Source of the DNA: Thiocapsa bogorovii
GTDB taxonomy: Bacteria > Pseudomonadota > Gammaproteobacteria > Chromatiales > Chromatiaceae
Length of the DNA: 64,000 bases
Reading direction: 5' to 3'
Assembly (NCBI RefSeq): GCF_021228795.1
Contig: NZ_CP089309.1
Coordinates: 5,329,501-5,393,500, forward strand
This document shows positions 37,611-49,293 of the stretch, piece by piece. The stretch's first letter is position 1; every line of letters begins with the position of its first letter. The notes under the pieces are model-generated. The model was not told the DNA's origin. It was given only the letters and a program-made list of their open reading frames with translations, and ran no database searches. A program made the position numbers and the translations under genes.

Positions 37611-38852
37611 TCAACCGCGGCTAATATTAAGAGTACCTAAATGAATATTCTGCCCCGCGGTCCGTGGCCGCTCAAAGAGGAGCTTTTCCAAGTATCGCTC
37701 GTCCCAGCCCGCCTTGAGACGTTTGTTCTGGATGCCGAGCTTGGTGCTGTCGTTCTTCAGCCGCGACAGGGCGATATGGCGCAACACCGCGAGGTTCTCG
37801 CGGGCCTGCGTCTCGCGCACGCGGCAGTCGTCCTCGCGCATGGCCACATCGAGGCTCCAATGCAGATCGTTCTCCACACCCTAGTGAGCACGGACGACGC
37901 GCGCGAAGTCCCCGACACCGGTGCCGATGGTGCCGATGAAAAAGCGCGTTTCCCGCGAGATCTTCCCGGCGCTTTCGCGCGTGGACTCGACCATACCGAT
38001 CATGTTCATGCCCTTCCACAACGCGCTGCGTGGCACGCCGGACAACTCCCCGAGGGTGCGATAGCGGCGCGTCTCCACCCGGCCATGGCCGCGCTCGACG
38101 GTTTCGAGCGCTTCACTTTCGACCCCGGCGTAGTCCTTAGCGTTGGCCTCGATGAAGGCCTCCTCGACCTCTGCGGCCAGCACGCCCTGGTTGCCTTTCA
38201 GAGCCAGCACATAGTCCCCGCCTTGGTCGACGATCTGCTCGGCGATCTTCGTCTGACATCCCATTGCATCAATGGTGACGATGGCGCCCCTGAGCATCAA
38301 CAGCGCGAGCAACGGAGGAATGGCGGTGATCTCGTTGGATTTGGCGTCGGTTGCGACCTGCCCGAGCACCACCCGGCTGGCGGTCGCCCACGCACTGACC
38401 AGATGCAATGCCGCCAGACCCTTCGCACGGTTGTGCGAACGGCGCAGCGTCTTGCCGTCCACGGCAATGATTTCCCCCGGGAGGAACGTCCGGATCGAGG
38501 CGACCCAGCCGCGGAAACACGTCTCGAACGCCTCGGGCGTCAGCAGCGCGAACACCCGCCCGAAGGTATCGTGCGCCGGAATGCCGTTGGGCAACTCCAG
38601 GAATTGCCGAAACCACGCTTCCTTCGAGTGGCCGAACTGGCCGATGGCCGCCCAACCGTCGGCGCCGCCGATTGTCGCCGCGATCGCGATGATCACCATG
38701 TCGATGAGGTTGTGCCGGCGCCGCAGCGGATCGCGCGGGTCTTCCAGCACGTTGAAGTGGCCCACAAGAGAGGAATCGGTTTCCCGTGTCGCCATCGTCG
38801 CAGCCCCATATGCGAGAAACATCTGCGCATTGAGGCGGAGACATGATTCCAT
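37611..38852 (-). pseudogene. ISAs1-family transposase with an amber codon
   Basis: The N-terminal part (38852 down to the stop at 37881-37883) reads LVGHFNVLEDPRDPLRRRHN, IIAVDGKTLRRSHNRAKGLA, LHLVSAWA, VTIDAMGCQTKIAEQIVDQG, YVLALKGNQ, RETRFFIGTIGTG, RVVRAH, then TAG. The same frame goes on with GVENDLHWSLDVAMREDDCR and KNDSTKLGIQNKRLKAGWDE. Family members have 'RAHWGIEN.LHW', so a tryptophan codon became TAG. The N-terminal three quarters keep DDE residues, but the protein is truncated. It borders and truncates the methyltransferase fragment. Confidence 0.85.
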
Positions 38853-38874
38853 GTCTAAAAGTATATCTTAATTC

Positions 38875-39372
38875 TCTGATGCGATTGCCCTGGTGGGCTC
38901 AGGCAGTTCCGCCAAGTTTGCTTGCAACGCTATAGGCGATTATAATCTGGATACGAGAATAGTCTCTATAGATCCGTTTTCTCGCGCAGAGATCGAGAGA
39001 ATTTGCGATGAAGTTATTAGAGCCCCGGTAGAGGAGGTTGACCTGCAGTTATTCGGCCGCCCCGATACGAACGACACTCTGTTTATTGACAGTGCGCACA
39101 TGATTCTTATGAACCCGGATGTAACAACGATCTTTTTGGACGTTATTCCTAAACTCAAGTCCGGTGTTTTGGTGGTGATACATGACATCTTACTTCCTTA
39201 TGACTACCATAGTGAATGGAGTGATAGAGGCTATTCTGAACAGTACTTTTTGGCGTCATACATCTTGGTCGAAGGAGGGAAGTTCGACATTATCCTTCCT
39301 AATTATTTCATTAGCCATGACAAAGACCTCAAAAATATACTGGCCCCGCTTTGGAAAAAAGGGAGGAAATGA
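38875..39372 (+). pseudogene. SAM-dependent methyltransferase, 5' truncated
   Basis: The frame begins abruptly next to the ISAs1 element with AIALVGSGSSAKFACNAI and goes on with TRIVSIDPFSRAEIERICDE, DTLFIDSAHMILMNPDVTTI, PKLKSGVLVVIHDILLPYDY and EQYFLASYIL. This is the class I methyltransferase type (Methyltransf_24-like) with 'EvGSG.STkf', 'IDP' and 'HDI..P' motifs found in EPS clusters. About 80-100 N-terminal residues normally precede the GSG motif and are missing, so the gene was probably cut by IS630/ISAs1 insertion. Confidence 0.7.
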
Positions 39373-39652
39373 GAAGTTTTGAAACCGCCGGCTGTTCATT
39401 TCGGCTTAGGATCAAGTAGACCGCGCCCGGGGCATTAACTAGTAATCTTTGGCTCGCGCAAGCTTTTCTACTGATTTCAAGCCGAACTCCGGAGGCGTAA
39501 GTTCGAACAGCGCAACCTTTGGCGCTGACATGCCGCCTTCGGGTGGCCCAGGAAGCGAGGGGCTGTGTTGGCGTACCCTTTTCCGCTCTAAGCGGATCAG
39601 GAAAGCAATTCCCCTGGGCTACCGGCGGATGTTTACATCTATCTGGGCTAGT

Positions 39653-40759
39653 ATGACTACTATGAATATGTTGATCAATATGGAAGATGCTTTGGCTTAC
39701 ACTCGGTGCCCAGATTGTGGTGGCAATCTGGAGACGCTCGAAACCAGTCGAGATACCGGATTTCTATGCCCTGCCTGTAATCTGGTCTTTGCAACTGTTT
39801 CGGGGGTACTAATACTATTGGATACAGCGTCGAGGAATAAGAATTTAGAGGGTCCGTTAATCAAAAGACTGGCCGAACAGGTATCTACAGCCCGTGAGCA
39901 TGATGCTTGCAAAGCGACCCTCGGTATGTTGGACGGCTTACACGGCTCCGCGTACGTATGGGAAGATGAGGAGCATTGGAGCAACGAATATGAGCAGCAG
40001 CACGCCAGTAGGACGGAAAAGAACTGGAATGATCGTTTCTGGCAACGGCAGCCGATGTTTCAGCTCCTTGTGGATTCACTTCAGCATGCACCGAGAGAGC
40101 GTCCGGCGGTGGTTCTGGATCTGGGCTGTGGTGAAGGTCAGGACTTCCGCAGGTTCGTTGCGCCGGTGATGAGGGAGGAGGACATTTATATCGGTCTCGA
40201 TATCTCCCTTCCGGGTCTTGTGCTTAACCGACACTGTAACACGCACAAGCATGCCATTTACATACTGGGGACGGCCGACAAACCGCCGTTGCGCCACCGA
40301 CTGGCCGACGCCGTCATCGCCTTGGGTACTCTGCATCATATGCAAGCCAAGGAAGATGGTCTGCCCATCGTGGGGGCACTGCTTAAGAGAGGGGTAGTCT
40401 TACTAAGTGATCCGATTAACGGCCATTTCTTGCCGCCATTTCTCTCTCTGAGCAGGGAATCACGCAGTGCCCATGATGACTCGGTTGACGTCCAACGGCT
40501 CCATGCACATGTTCAGGCACTTGGTTTTGAGACGCTTTATGAGCGCCAGTTTTCCGGTCTTGTCTATGTGGTTCTGTTTAAGCTTTTTCGCGCGGCGGTA
40601 TTGCGCTCGCGCGGACTTCACGGTTTCATCCATAAATTAGATGATACCTTCACCAGCACTTTCGGAAGGCTTGGGAACATCTTTAGGCCGCGTGGTTTGC
40701 TCTTAGTACTAAAAGCACCACCACAGCCGGCCATTGAGGGCGCGCGTGAAGGCCGGTAG
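39653..40759 (+). CDS. Zinc-ribbon plus class I SAM methyltransferase
   Basis: 368 aa from ATG 39653; ATG codons at 39662 and 39680 are alternatives, and no strong ribosome site decides. The N-terminal zinc ribbon is YTRCPDCGGNLE with LCPACNLVF. The Rossmann methyltransferase starts VVLDLGCGEGQDFRRFV, with YIGLDISLPGLVLN (acidic residue for SAM ribose) and DAVIALGTLHHM. The C-terminus has hydrophobic segments. It probably methylates a sugar or lipid-linked intermediate. The organisation resembles UbiE/MenG-like methyltransferases with a leading Trm112-like ribbon. Upstream 39373-39652 shows no gene. Confidence 0.8.
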   Translation: MTTMNMLINMEDALAYTRCPDCGGNLETLETSRDTGFLCPACNLVFATVSGVLILLDTASRNKNLEGPLIKRLAEQVSTAREHDACKATLGMLDGLHGSAYVWEDEEHWSNEYEQQHASRTEKNWNDRFWQRQPMFQLLVDSLQHAPRERPAVVLDLGCGEGQDFRRFVAPVMREEDIYIGLDISLPGLVLNRHCNTHKHAIYILGTADKPPLRHRLADAVIALGTLHHMQAKEDGLPIVGALLKRGVVLLSDPINGHFLPPFLSLSRESRSAHDDSVDVQRLHAHVQALGFETLYERQFSGLVYVVLFKLFRAAVLRSRGLHGFIHKLDDTFTSTFGRLGNIFRPRGLLLVLKAPPQPAIEGAREGR

Positions 40760-41427
40760 TCCCAGGCTGCCGTCGACACGAGCGTATCGGCGCAGTGGCG
40801 AAGGGGCGGTTGTCCATCTGCCACGGAGGCGATATAGAGAGCGCATTGGACGCGCGGTCAAGTTAGTCGCGTAGGGTCGGTGCACAAAGGCTCATCCGCC
40901 CGGCGCGCGGCTTGCCCGCGAAGGTGTTATTTCGCCGTCTAGAACCGCGCGACGATCGCGCATCAGGCGGATCTGTGGGCCGGATCGAGTATCGTCGCAG
41001 GCTGGCCCTGCACCTGCCAAGATCGGAAGTTGGAATAGAAACTGCGCGTTATGCGGGCCATGAGTGAGGTGAGTGTCGTTGGTTTTCGTTGGTGATAAGG
41101 TGCGTCCTTCCAGGCCACGCCTGCGATGGGCACGTGTCCGGTATTAGATCCCCGGAGACCACAGCCACAACCGCAGGCGCGTGGCCTCAATCCCCGGTAT
41201 CGGCGAGGTCACGGCTGCTTGCGGCACGCCAAACATTGCTAAAGCTTCTGCTCACCGCGGAGGACCGACGAGTGACGCTGTTTCCCACAGGCCGGGCAGA
41301 AAGAGCCGTTCGGCCAACATGCCTGTTCCCAGGTCGTCGAAGATATACCTCGCCGCGTGCTTTAGGAATATTCTAGGGGATAGATGACGGTACACGCTCA
41401 AGAGTTCCGAAGGTAAGAAATGGCTTT
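40760..41427. other. Mobile-element debris, no gene
   Basis: 40790-40890 resembles the non-coding tail of the ISL3 element (33965-34060). 40971-41100 matches the sequence that flanks that element on both sides (32461-32515 joined to 34300-34375), ending with TTTTCGTTGGTGATAAGG. The remainder (41100-41427) holds nothing I recognise. Confidence 0.5.
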
Positions 41428-42555
41428 ATGAACAAGAAAGTCGTTATTGTGCAGCGCCGCCTTACACATTACCGCGCGCCGCTGTTCGAACTGTTACGCA
41501 ACGAGCTTGGCTCGCGCAGGACTCGATTAGAGTTATTAGTCGGGCGTGGGACGCCGTTAGAAGAAGAAAGGCACGATTCCGTTAAGCTGGAATGGTCGAC
41601 TCAAATACCAACATATTATTTTGCGGGTAACAGAATATGCTGGCAACCGTTCTTTTCTCACCTAGAAGACGCAGACCTGGTAATAGTGGCGCAAGAGAAT
41701 GCGCTCTTGGCAAATCACTTAATGGTCATTAGCCCGCGAAAATTCCGGCTTGCTTTTTGGGGTCACGGTGCCAACTTGCAAAGCGCGAACCCGAGAGGAT
41801 TGAAAGAGCGGTATAAACGCTGGACCACTAATCAGGTGGACTGGTGGTTCTGCTATACCCAGCTGAGCGCTAAACTAGTGACTGCGGCGGGCTTCTTAGG
41901 CCATCGTATCACAGTTCTCAACAATGCAGTGGACACCTCGGAGTTAATCCGGCAAAGGCTGTCGATAAGCGCTGAAGAACTCCTTGCCCTGCGTCAGTCT
42001 CTGCAGTTCGGCGAGGGTCCGGTTGGGGTGTTCGTCGGCTCGTTGCACAAAAACAAGCGCTTGGAGTTTCTATTTGAAGCAGTAGACGCGCTTCATCGCG
42101 AGGTTGACGGGTTCCAACTCCTTATACTGGGGGACGGACCGGAACGGAACAGGGTGCAGGAATGGTGTCGTGCACGGCCTTGGGCTCATTGGGCGGGTGC
42201 GCGGTTTGGCAGAGAGAAAGCGGGGTATCTATCCTTGGCCGACGTTATGCTCAATCCGGGATTGGTTGGCCTCGGGATTATCGATTCCTTTGTGTGTGGC
42301 GTGCCCATGGTTACAACCGATTGGAAAGGCCATAGCCCGGAGATCGCGTATCTGGAAAATGGTCGAAATGCGATAATGGCGGGAAACGATCTTCGGCACT
42401 ACGTGGATGTCGTCAAGCGACTCCTCCGCGAGCCGCGGGGATTGAGCGTCTTGCAGGCGGGTTGTGCTGTGAGTGCAGCGGAGTACACGTTAGAGAACAT
42501 GGTGGGAAGATTTGCGGAGGGAATCGAAAACGCTTTGGGTCCTCCGTCCTCCTGA
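41428..42555 (+). CDS. GT4-type glycosyltransferase
   Basis: 375 aa GT-B enzyme. The start MNKKVVIVQRRLTHYRAPLF is the usual N-terminal strand and 'hYR.plf' acceptor loop of this EPS group. The C-domain has VGVFVGSLHKNKRLEFLFEA, LLILGDGPERNRV and ADVMLNPGLVGLGIIDSFVC with GVPMVTTDWKGHSPEIAYL, where the donor-binding acidic residues lie. It acts in the cytoplasm on lipid-linked sugars. Substrate unknown. It begins a run of three glycosyltransferase genes, the last two overlapping. Confidence 0.87.
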   Translation: MNKKVVIVQRRLTHYRAPLFELLRNELGSRRTRLELLVGRGTPLEEERHDSVKLEWSTQIPTYYFAGNRICWQPFFSHLEDADLVIVAQENALLANHLMVISPRKFRLAFWGHGANLQSANPRGLKERYKRWTTNQVDWWFCYTQLSAKLVTAAGFLGHRITVLNNAVDTSELIRQRLSISAEELLALRQSLQFGEGPVGVFVGSLHKNKRLEFLFEAVDALHREVDGFQLLILGDGPERNRVQEWCRARPWAHWAGARFGREKAGYLSLADVMLNPGLVGLGIIDSFVCGVPMVTTDWKGHSPEIAYLENGRNAIMAGNDLRHYVDVVKRLLREPRGLSVLQAGCAVSAAEYTLENMVGRFAEGIENALGPPSS

Positions 42556-42812
42556 GCCATTAGTCTCCTGACCCAAGTCGCCATGCCTCACCCTTATCGC
42601 CATGCTTCGCACGCAGCGGCCAGGGTATCTTCCAATCGTTGCTGCTCCCTTCCTAGTCCGCCCACCAATTCCGCAGTTGGCGTAGCTGAAAAGCAAGGTG
42701 CTGCTCATTATATTATCTAAATGCCGCACGCGTTTCAAAGTCGAATGAAGTGACGCGACCCCAGTTTGTTAGCACCATTGTTCATTCAATGTGTTGGCAG
42801 GAGATATTGACC

Positions 42813-43958
42813 ATGCAAGTAGCCATTACCTACTACCAGCTCCTAGACCGCGACGGCAATGAGCAGCTAATTGGAGGCATAGAATCATATTTACTCAATC
42901 TTGCCCGCTTGTGCAACGAGATCGGTTATAAGCCTGTGCTTTTTCAGTCTTCAAATGCGCCATTTCGGAGAAGGGTTGAGGGCCTAGACGTTGTCGGAGT
43001 GCCCGCTGGCAACTCTTCAATAGAGAGCCAGAAGAATAAACTGTTTAACGAAGCAACTGCGCAAATGCGCGGCAAGGAAACTATATTTATCTTCGGCGCA
43101 GACCATTGCAGTGTTCGCACTGGCGACCCCAAGGCTATCGCTATCCAGCATGGAGTGTCGTGGGATTTGCCGTCTAAGTACTTCACCGGATCAAGGCTTC
43201 TAAAGAACGGCCCAGGGGCTGTATTCAAGAAACTGCAAAAGTTGGCGCGCGCAAAAAGATACTTCGAGAACTGCCGCTCACGTGTCTGTGTTGATTACAA
43301 TTTTTTAAACTGGTATCGAACCTACAGTGCAGAGGAGTTGAGGGGTAACGTCTGGGTGATCCCGAATGCCACGCACGTCGCCAACCCCGGGCAAATAGCC
43401 GAGCGGCAGAAACCACCGAATAGTGCTCTCCGCATTCTTTTTGCACGCAGGTTCATGCCATATCGAGGGACGACGTTGATGGCGGAAGCCGCGCAGGATA
43501 TTCTCGCTCGGAATCCCAATCTCACCTTTACATTCGCGGGGGAAGGCGGAGAAGAAGAGCGTTTGCGTGCACGGTTCGCGGGAGACCGCAGAGTTTCGTT
43601 TATCAAGTATCAACCCCACGAGGCCGTTTCAGTACACTTGCAGCATGACATTGCGGTAATACCATCGGTAGCTTCGGAAGGCACGTCTTTTGCGGTGGCG
43701 GAGGCTATGGGTGCGGGCTGTGCTGTTATCGCAACGCCGGTTGGAGGAATATCGAATATGATTATTGACGGATACAATGGGGTTTTGGTTCTACCTGACA
43801 CTCGATCATTGATAGCCGGATTTGAAACATTAATAGCAGATTCCGAGTTCAGGTACCAAATCGCTAAGCGTGCCTATGAAACAGCAGTTTCGGCTTTTAA
43901 TGTACACACGTGGCAGAGAAGGTGGAAGGCTGTACTGGAGCAGGTTGCCAAAGAATGA
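42813..43958 (+). CDS. GT4-type glycosyltransferase
   Basis: 381 aa from ATG 42813, chosen for AGGAG at 42799-42803; an upstream in-frame start at 42750 lacks support. The N-domain includes LIGGIESYLLNLARLCNEIG. The C-domain has ILFARRFMPYRGTTLMAEAA, TFAGEGGEEERLRARF and the donor-site stretch SEGTSFAVAEAMGAGCAVIA followed by TPVGGISNMIIDGYNGVLVL. Its stop overlaps the next start (ATGA), so the two enzymes are probably made together. The spacer 42556-42812 shows no gene. Confidence 0.88.
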   Translation: MQVAITYYQLLDRDGNEQLIGGIESYLLNLARLCNEIGYKPVLFQSSNAPFRRRVEGLDVVGVPAGNSSIESQKNKLFNEATAQMRGKETIFIFGADHCSVRTGDPKAIAIQHGVSWDLPSKYFTGSRLLKNGPGAVFKKLQKLARAKRYFENCRSRVCVDYNFLNWYRTYSAEELRGNVWVIPNATHVANPGQIAERQKPPNSALRILFARRFMPYRGTTLMAEAAQDILARNPNLTFTFAGEGGEEERLRARFAGDRRVSFIKYQPHEAVSVHLQHDIAVIPSVASEGTSFAVAEAMGAGCAVIATPVGGISNMIIDGYNGVLVLPDTRSLIAGFETLIADSEFRYQIAKRAYETAVSAFNVHTWQRRWKAVLEQVAKE

Positions 43959-44920
43959 CGACGCTTTCCTTACAAAATTCTCGCTATAACCAAAGGAAGG
44001 TTTCGGGCCCAGATGTTTCGGTGGTGCTCCTCACATACAGGCGACCCGCCACTTTGGAAAAATGTCTGCTTCAGTTACTGAAGCAGGTCACCGTACTCAC
44101 GTTCGAGATTGTTGTGGTGGACAATGATGAGTTCGCTTCCGGAAGAGGAATTGTTGAAAAGGCAATGGAAGAATCAGCGTCCGCTGAGGTTCGTCTGGAA
44201 TATCAGATCGTTCCGGAACAGAATATCTCTCTGGCGCGCAACGCAGGCATTACAAAGAGTTCTGGGGACATCGTAGCATTCATTGATGACGACGAGTCTC
44301 CGTCAGAGATGTGGCTTCAGCTTATGTATGACGCTCTGAAAAGATTGGATGCGGACGGTGTATTCGGTCCGGTTTTGGCGAGTTTTCCAGACGGCTACCC
44401 TGACTGGTTGAAAGAGTCACGGGTTTTCAGCAGGCGCAGAATGAAAACTGGGGCATGCCTTGGCAAGACTCCCGAGGCATGCAAAACCGGCAATGCGCTC
44501 ATCTATAAACATGTGCTCAAATCACGCCCTGGCCCGTTTGATGCGGCTTACGGGAGGACGGGCGGTGAAGACTCAGAGCTTTTTCACTGGCTCACCCAGC
44601 AGGGGCGGACGTTCTATTGGTGTGATGATGCTGTGGTTTATGAGATCCAAGGAAAGGAACGCATGGAACTCTCGTGGCATATGTCCAGAGGTTACCGAGG
44701 CGGATGGGCTCACGCAAAGAAGATACGTGCGGCGCACGGCATGACGATTGGTGGGTCTTATCTCGTCCTCAGTGCTGGCTTTTCTTCGCTTAAAATTCTA
44801 CTGGAAGCATTAAATGAGTACAGAAATCCCAGGGGTGCAGTTATGTTTTTACTCCGTGGGTGGGCAAGCCAGGCTGGCAAGATAGGCTTCTTGCTAGGCT
44901 GGAAGATAGAGGGGTATTAA
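43955..44920 (+). CDS. GT2-type glycosyltransferase
   Basis: 321 aa from ATG 43955, overlapping the stop of the previous gene by 4 bp. It is a GT-A fold enzyme: DVSVVLLTYRRPATLEKCLL, IVVVDNDEFAS, ISLARNAGITKSSGDIVAFI followed by the metal-binding DDDE, and GRTGGEDSELFHWLTQQG as the catalytic-base region. The C-terminal 70 residues are hydrophobic and may bind the membrane. It adds one residue to the repeat unit. Donor unknown. It ends the glycosyltransferase run, and mobile-element debris follows (44921-45195: nothing recognised apart from a CCCCGGC-TTT-GCCGGGG hairpin at 45158-45174). Confidence 0.87.
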   Translation: MTTLSLQNSRYNQRKVSGPDVSVVLLTYRRPATLEKCLLQLLKQVTVLTFEIVVVDNDEFASGRGIVEKAMEESASAEVRLEYQIVPEQNISLARNAGITKSSGDIVAFIDDDESPSEMWLQLMYDALKRLDADGVFGPVLASFPDGYPDWLKESRVFSRRRMKTGACLGKTPEACKTGNALIYKHVLKSRPGPFDAAYGRTGGEDSELFHWLTQQGRTFYWCDDAVVYEIQGKERMELSWHMSRGYRGGWAHAKKIRAAHGMTIGGSYLVLSAGFSSLKILLEALNEYRNPRGAVMFLLRGWASQAGKIGFLLGWKIEGY

Positions 44921-45195
44921 CCTAAGGTTTCATGTCTTGTATACGCCGATTCCTAGCGTTGGATTGCGGATGCTCGCGGAAGTGGGCGTCGAGTCGATAG
45001 CGATGCTGCTCCAACTCGCTTGTCAGGGTGTAGAAGTTGAATGCCGTCAGGTTCTTGATACCACCTGTGGTGCTGATTTGCCGCCTTTTGGCGGCCCGAG
45101 AACCGTGGGGCCGCGTTAGAGACCCCTTGCCGCTTTGAGCGGCTCGTGACTGAAAGGCCCCGGCTTTGCCGGGGGATTGTCGCCGACGGAGCGCG

Positions 45196-45385
45196 ATCTC
45201 TTGACCAAGGCCCCGTAGTCATGGTCTGCTTGCTTGCCGCAACGTTGACTCTCCGTCCCATTGAGGGTGCGTGGACTTGGATCTTGAGCGTCCTGCGCTC
45301 ACCGCGCACATCGCTGGCAGTGGCGATATCAGGCAGGTCCAGCAGTGTCTGAAGGGTTTCTGCGTCAAACGTTTTGATGAGCTGC
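45196..45385 (-). pseudogene. ISL3 transposase N-terminal fragment
   Basis: The minus strand reads TFDAETLQTLLDLPDIATAS, then GERRTLKIQVHAPS, nearly the same as the start of the ISL3 transposase at 32608 (MFDIDTLQTLLNLPDIAIDR, GERRTLEIHVHS). It then shifts frame. The remainder of the element is absent. 45386-45527 has nothing recognisable. Confidence 0.75.
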
Positions 45386-45527
45386 GTCGCCTGCGCCCTC
45401 TTAGGTGTGGATACTCGTAACGCAACTGCCGAAGTTTCTTACTGAAGAGTTTCAGATCTGCGGTAAAGAGAAACGGAGAACCTGTATTGCTTAGGTATAC
45501 AGTCGACCTTGACGATCAACGGGCGAA

Positions 45528-46376
45528 TCAGTCTCTACGTTTCCCGATACGGAACCTAGATATCGCGTCGACGGCGATGTCTTTAAGGTAGATGGGACTG
45601 GAAAGCAGGTTTCTCCTCCAAAGTCGCTGCGGCTCGCGCAATAGACGGGGTAGCCACTCCAGACCGAGATTGCGTGCCCAGGTAGGGGCGCGCCTTTTCG
45701 TGCCGCTGTAGAAGTCGAAAACTGCACCCACCGCGCAGACGAGGGGGAGCCTGAGCAGGCTACGATTCGCCTCGATCCACTTTTCCTGTTTGGGCGCGGT
45801 CATCCCGACCCAGAGGACGTGCGGTGCGGCATCGTTAACCGTCTGGACCATTGCTCGGTTTTCTGAGATGGAGAAACTTCCCCTAAAAGGTGGAGATAGT
45901 GTTCCGCAAACCTGAATAGCTGGGAAATCTTTGCCCAGCTTGTTCTCGATGGCGTTAAGCACGGTTTGGGTCGAGCCCAGAAAGAAATAGCGGATTCCGC
46001 CAGCCTGTTGCGCAAGATGGGACAGGCCAAGAAAGAACTCGGTCCCCGCGACGCGTTCGCGGATGGGCAGCCCGAGGAGCTTGGCGCCCAGTATGATGCC
46101 GGCTCCATCGGGTAGCAGGATGCTAGCGCGGCGGAGCGCCGCGCGGAATTCCTGGTCCTGTTTCGCGACGACAATCGAATGGGGGTTGATGCAGTCGACG
46201 ACGTCTGTCGAAGCGCTAGAGCGGCTCATCCCAAGCGCGAGAGAGACATCTCCATGCAGTCCACGCGTGCTCACGTGGTAGCCGAGCAGGCATGCTGTGT
46301 GGTCGTGCCGTGGCAGGGCGTTCGAAGGCGGAGGGCTCGGTTGGCTCGGGTGGATTCCTTGTTCGTTATCCGTCAT
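45528..46376 (-). CDS. WecG/TagA/CpsF-family glycosyltransferase (GT26)
   Basis: 282 aa from ATG 46374-46376, with AGGAGGT just upstream; a GTG two codons earlier is possible. Family motifs: VDCINPHSIVVAKQD, ASILLPDGAGIILGAKLLG with the catalytic Asp, RERVAGTEFF, LWVGMTAPKQEKWI and CAVGAVFDFYSGTKRRAPTW followed by NLGLEWLPRLLREP. GT26 enzymes add ManNAc or ManNAcA (TagA, WecG) to undecaprenyl-PP-GlcNAc as the second step of assembly. This fits WecB, the UDP-HexNAc dehydrogenase and the WecA-like enzyme in the window. A peripheral membrane protein; TagA-type C-terminal membrane-binding residues (RLWRR, RIGKRR) are present. Confidence 0.9.
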   Translation of the reverse strand: MTDNEQGIHPSQPSPPPSNALPRHDHTACLLGYHVSTRGLHGDVSLALGMSRSSASTDVVDCINPHSIVVAKQDQEFRAALRRASILLPDGAGIILGAKLLGLPIRERVAGTEFFLGLSHLAQQAGGIRYFFLGSTQTVLNAIENKLGKDFPAIQVCGTLSPPFRGSFSISENRAMVQTVNDAAPHVLWVGMTAPKQEKWIEANRSLLRLPLVCAVGAVFDFYSGTKRRAPTWARNLGLEWLPRLLREPQRLWRRNLLSSPIYLKDIAVDAISRFRIGKRRD

Positions 46377-46446
46377 GCGCACCTCCTATGAAGCCGCTCG
46401 GCGGCGGGGTTCGATCAAGGGCTGGTCTCCCCTGCTCGATTCAGGG

Positions 46447-48791
<2,345 letters not shown>

Positions 48792-49202
48792 CGCCGGATC
48801 TATCGCCTCCGTGTGCTTGATCGCGTATCACTGTTGCGGGCGCGCCCGGTCGTTGTTTCGGGAAGCGTCGCTTTATCGAGTCAAGCCCGGTGGGCCGGGG
48901 ACTCGCAAATGCAGAAAAGCGCTTTGCTCGACGACGAACAAGGTCGCATCGGTCGGGATCGGTTCGTGCCGACGCCGACGGCAACCGCAACCGCTGGCCC
49001 GTGACCGGACGCCGAGGCGCTCATGAAGTTGCAGCGGATGATAGCACAAACCCATAACAGCGGGCGGTCCCGCGCGTCGTTCCGGGACATCCATCACGAA
49101 CGGTCCGGGGCCTGAGCCGTAAAGGTCGTCGTCTTCGTGCCTGAGATGGCGGGATGCTCAAGTGCAGACCGAGCTGGGTCGGCGGACGCGGGGCTACGGG
49201 CG
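48792..49202. other. Spacer upstream of the wzz gene, no gene seen
   Basis: About 410 bp, GC-rich, with no supported open frame and no sigma-54-like site I could find. It should carry the wzz promoter on the minus strand. Confidence 0.4.
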
Positions 49203-49233
49203 CAAAAAAGCCGCGGGTCAGATGGCCCGCGGC
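49203..49233 (-). terminator. Rho-independent terminator of the thioester-type VPLPA-CTERM gene
   Basis: On the minus strand GCCGCGGG-CCATCTGA-CCCGCGGC forms an 8-bp GC stem followed directly by TTTTTT. It lies about 60 bp after the stop of the gene at 49294-50082. Confidence 0.85.
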
Positions 49234-49293
49234 GTTCCTATCTGTGCAGCATCGGCCCGATGTTTCGGGCGGATGCGGCCGAGCACAGTCCTC

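Noticed and set aside
36390-38846. Long plus-strand frames opposite the IS630 and ISAs1 transposases
   Set aside because: They are antisense shadows. The minus strand carries the recognisable transposase motifs.
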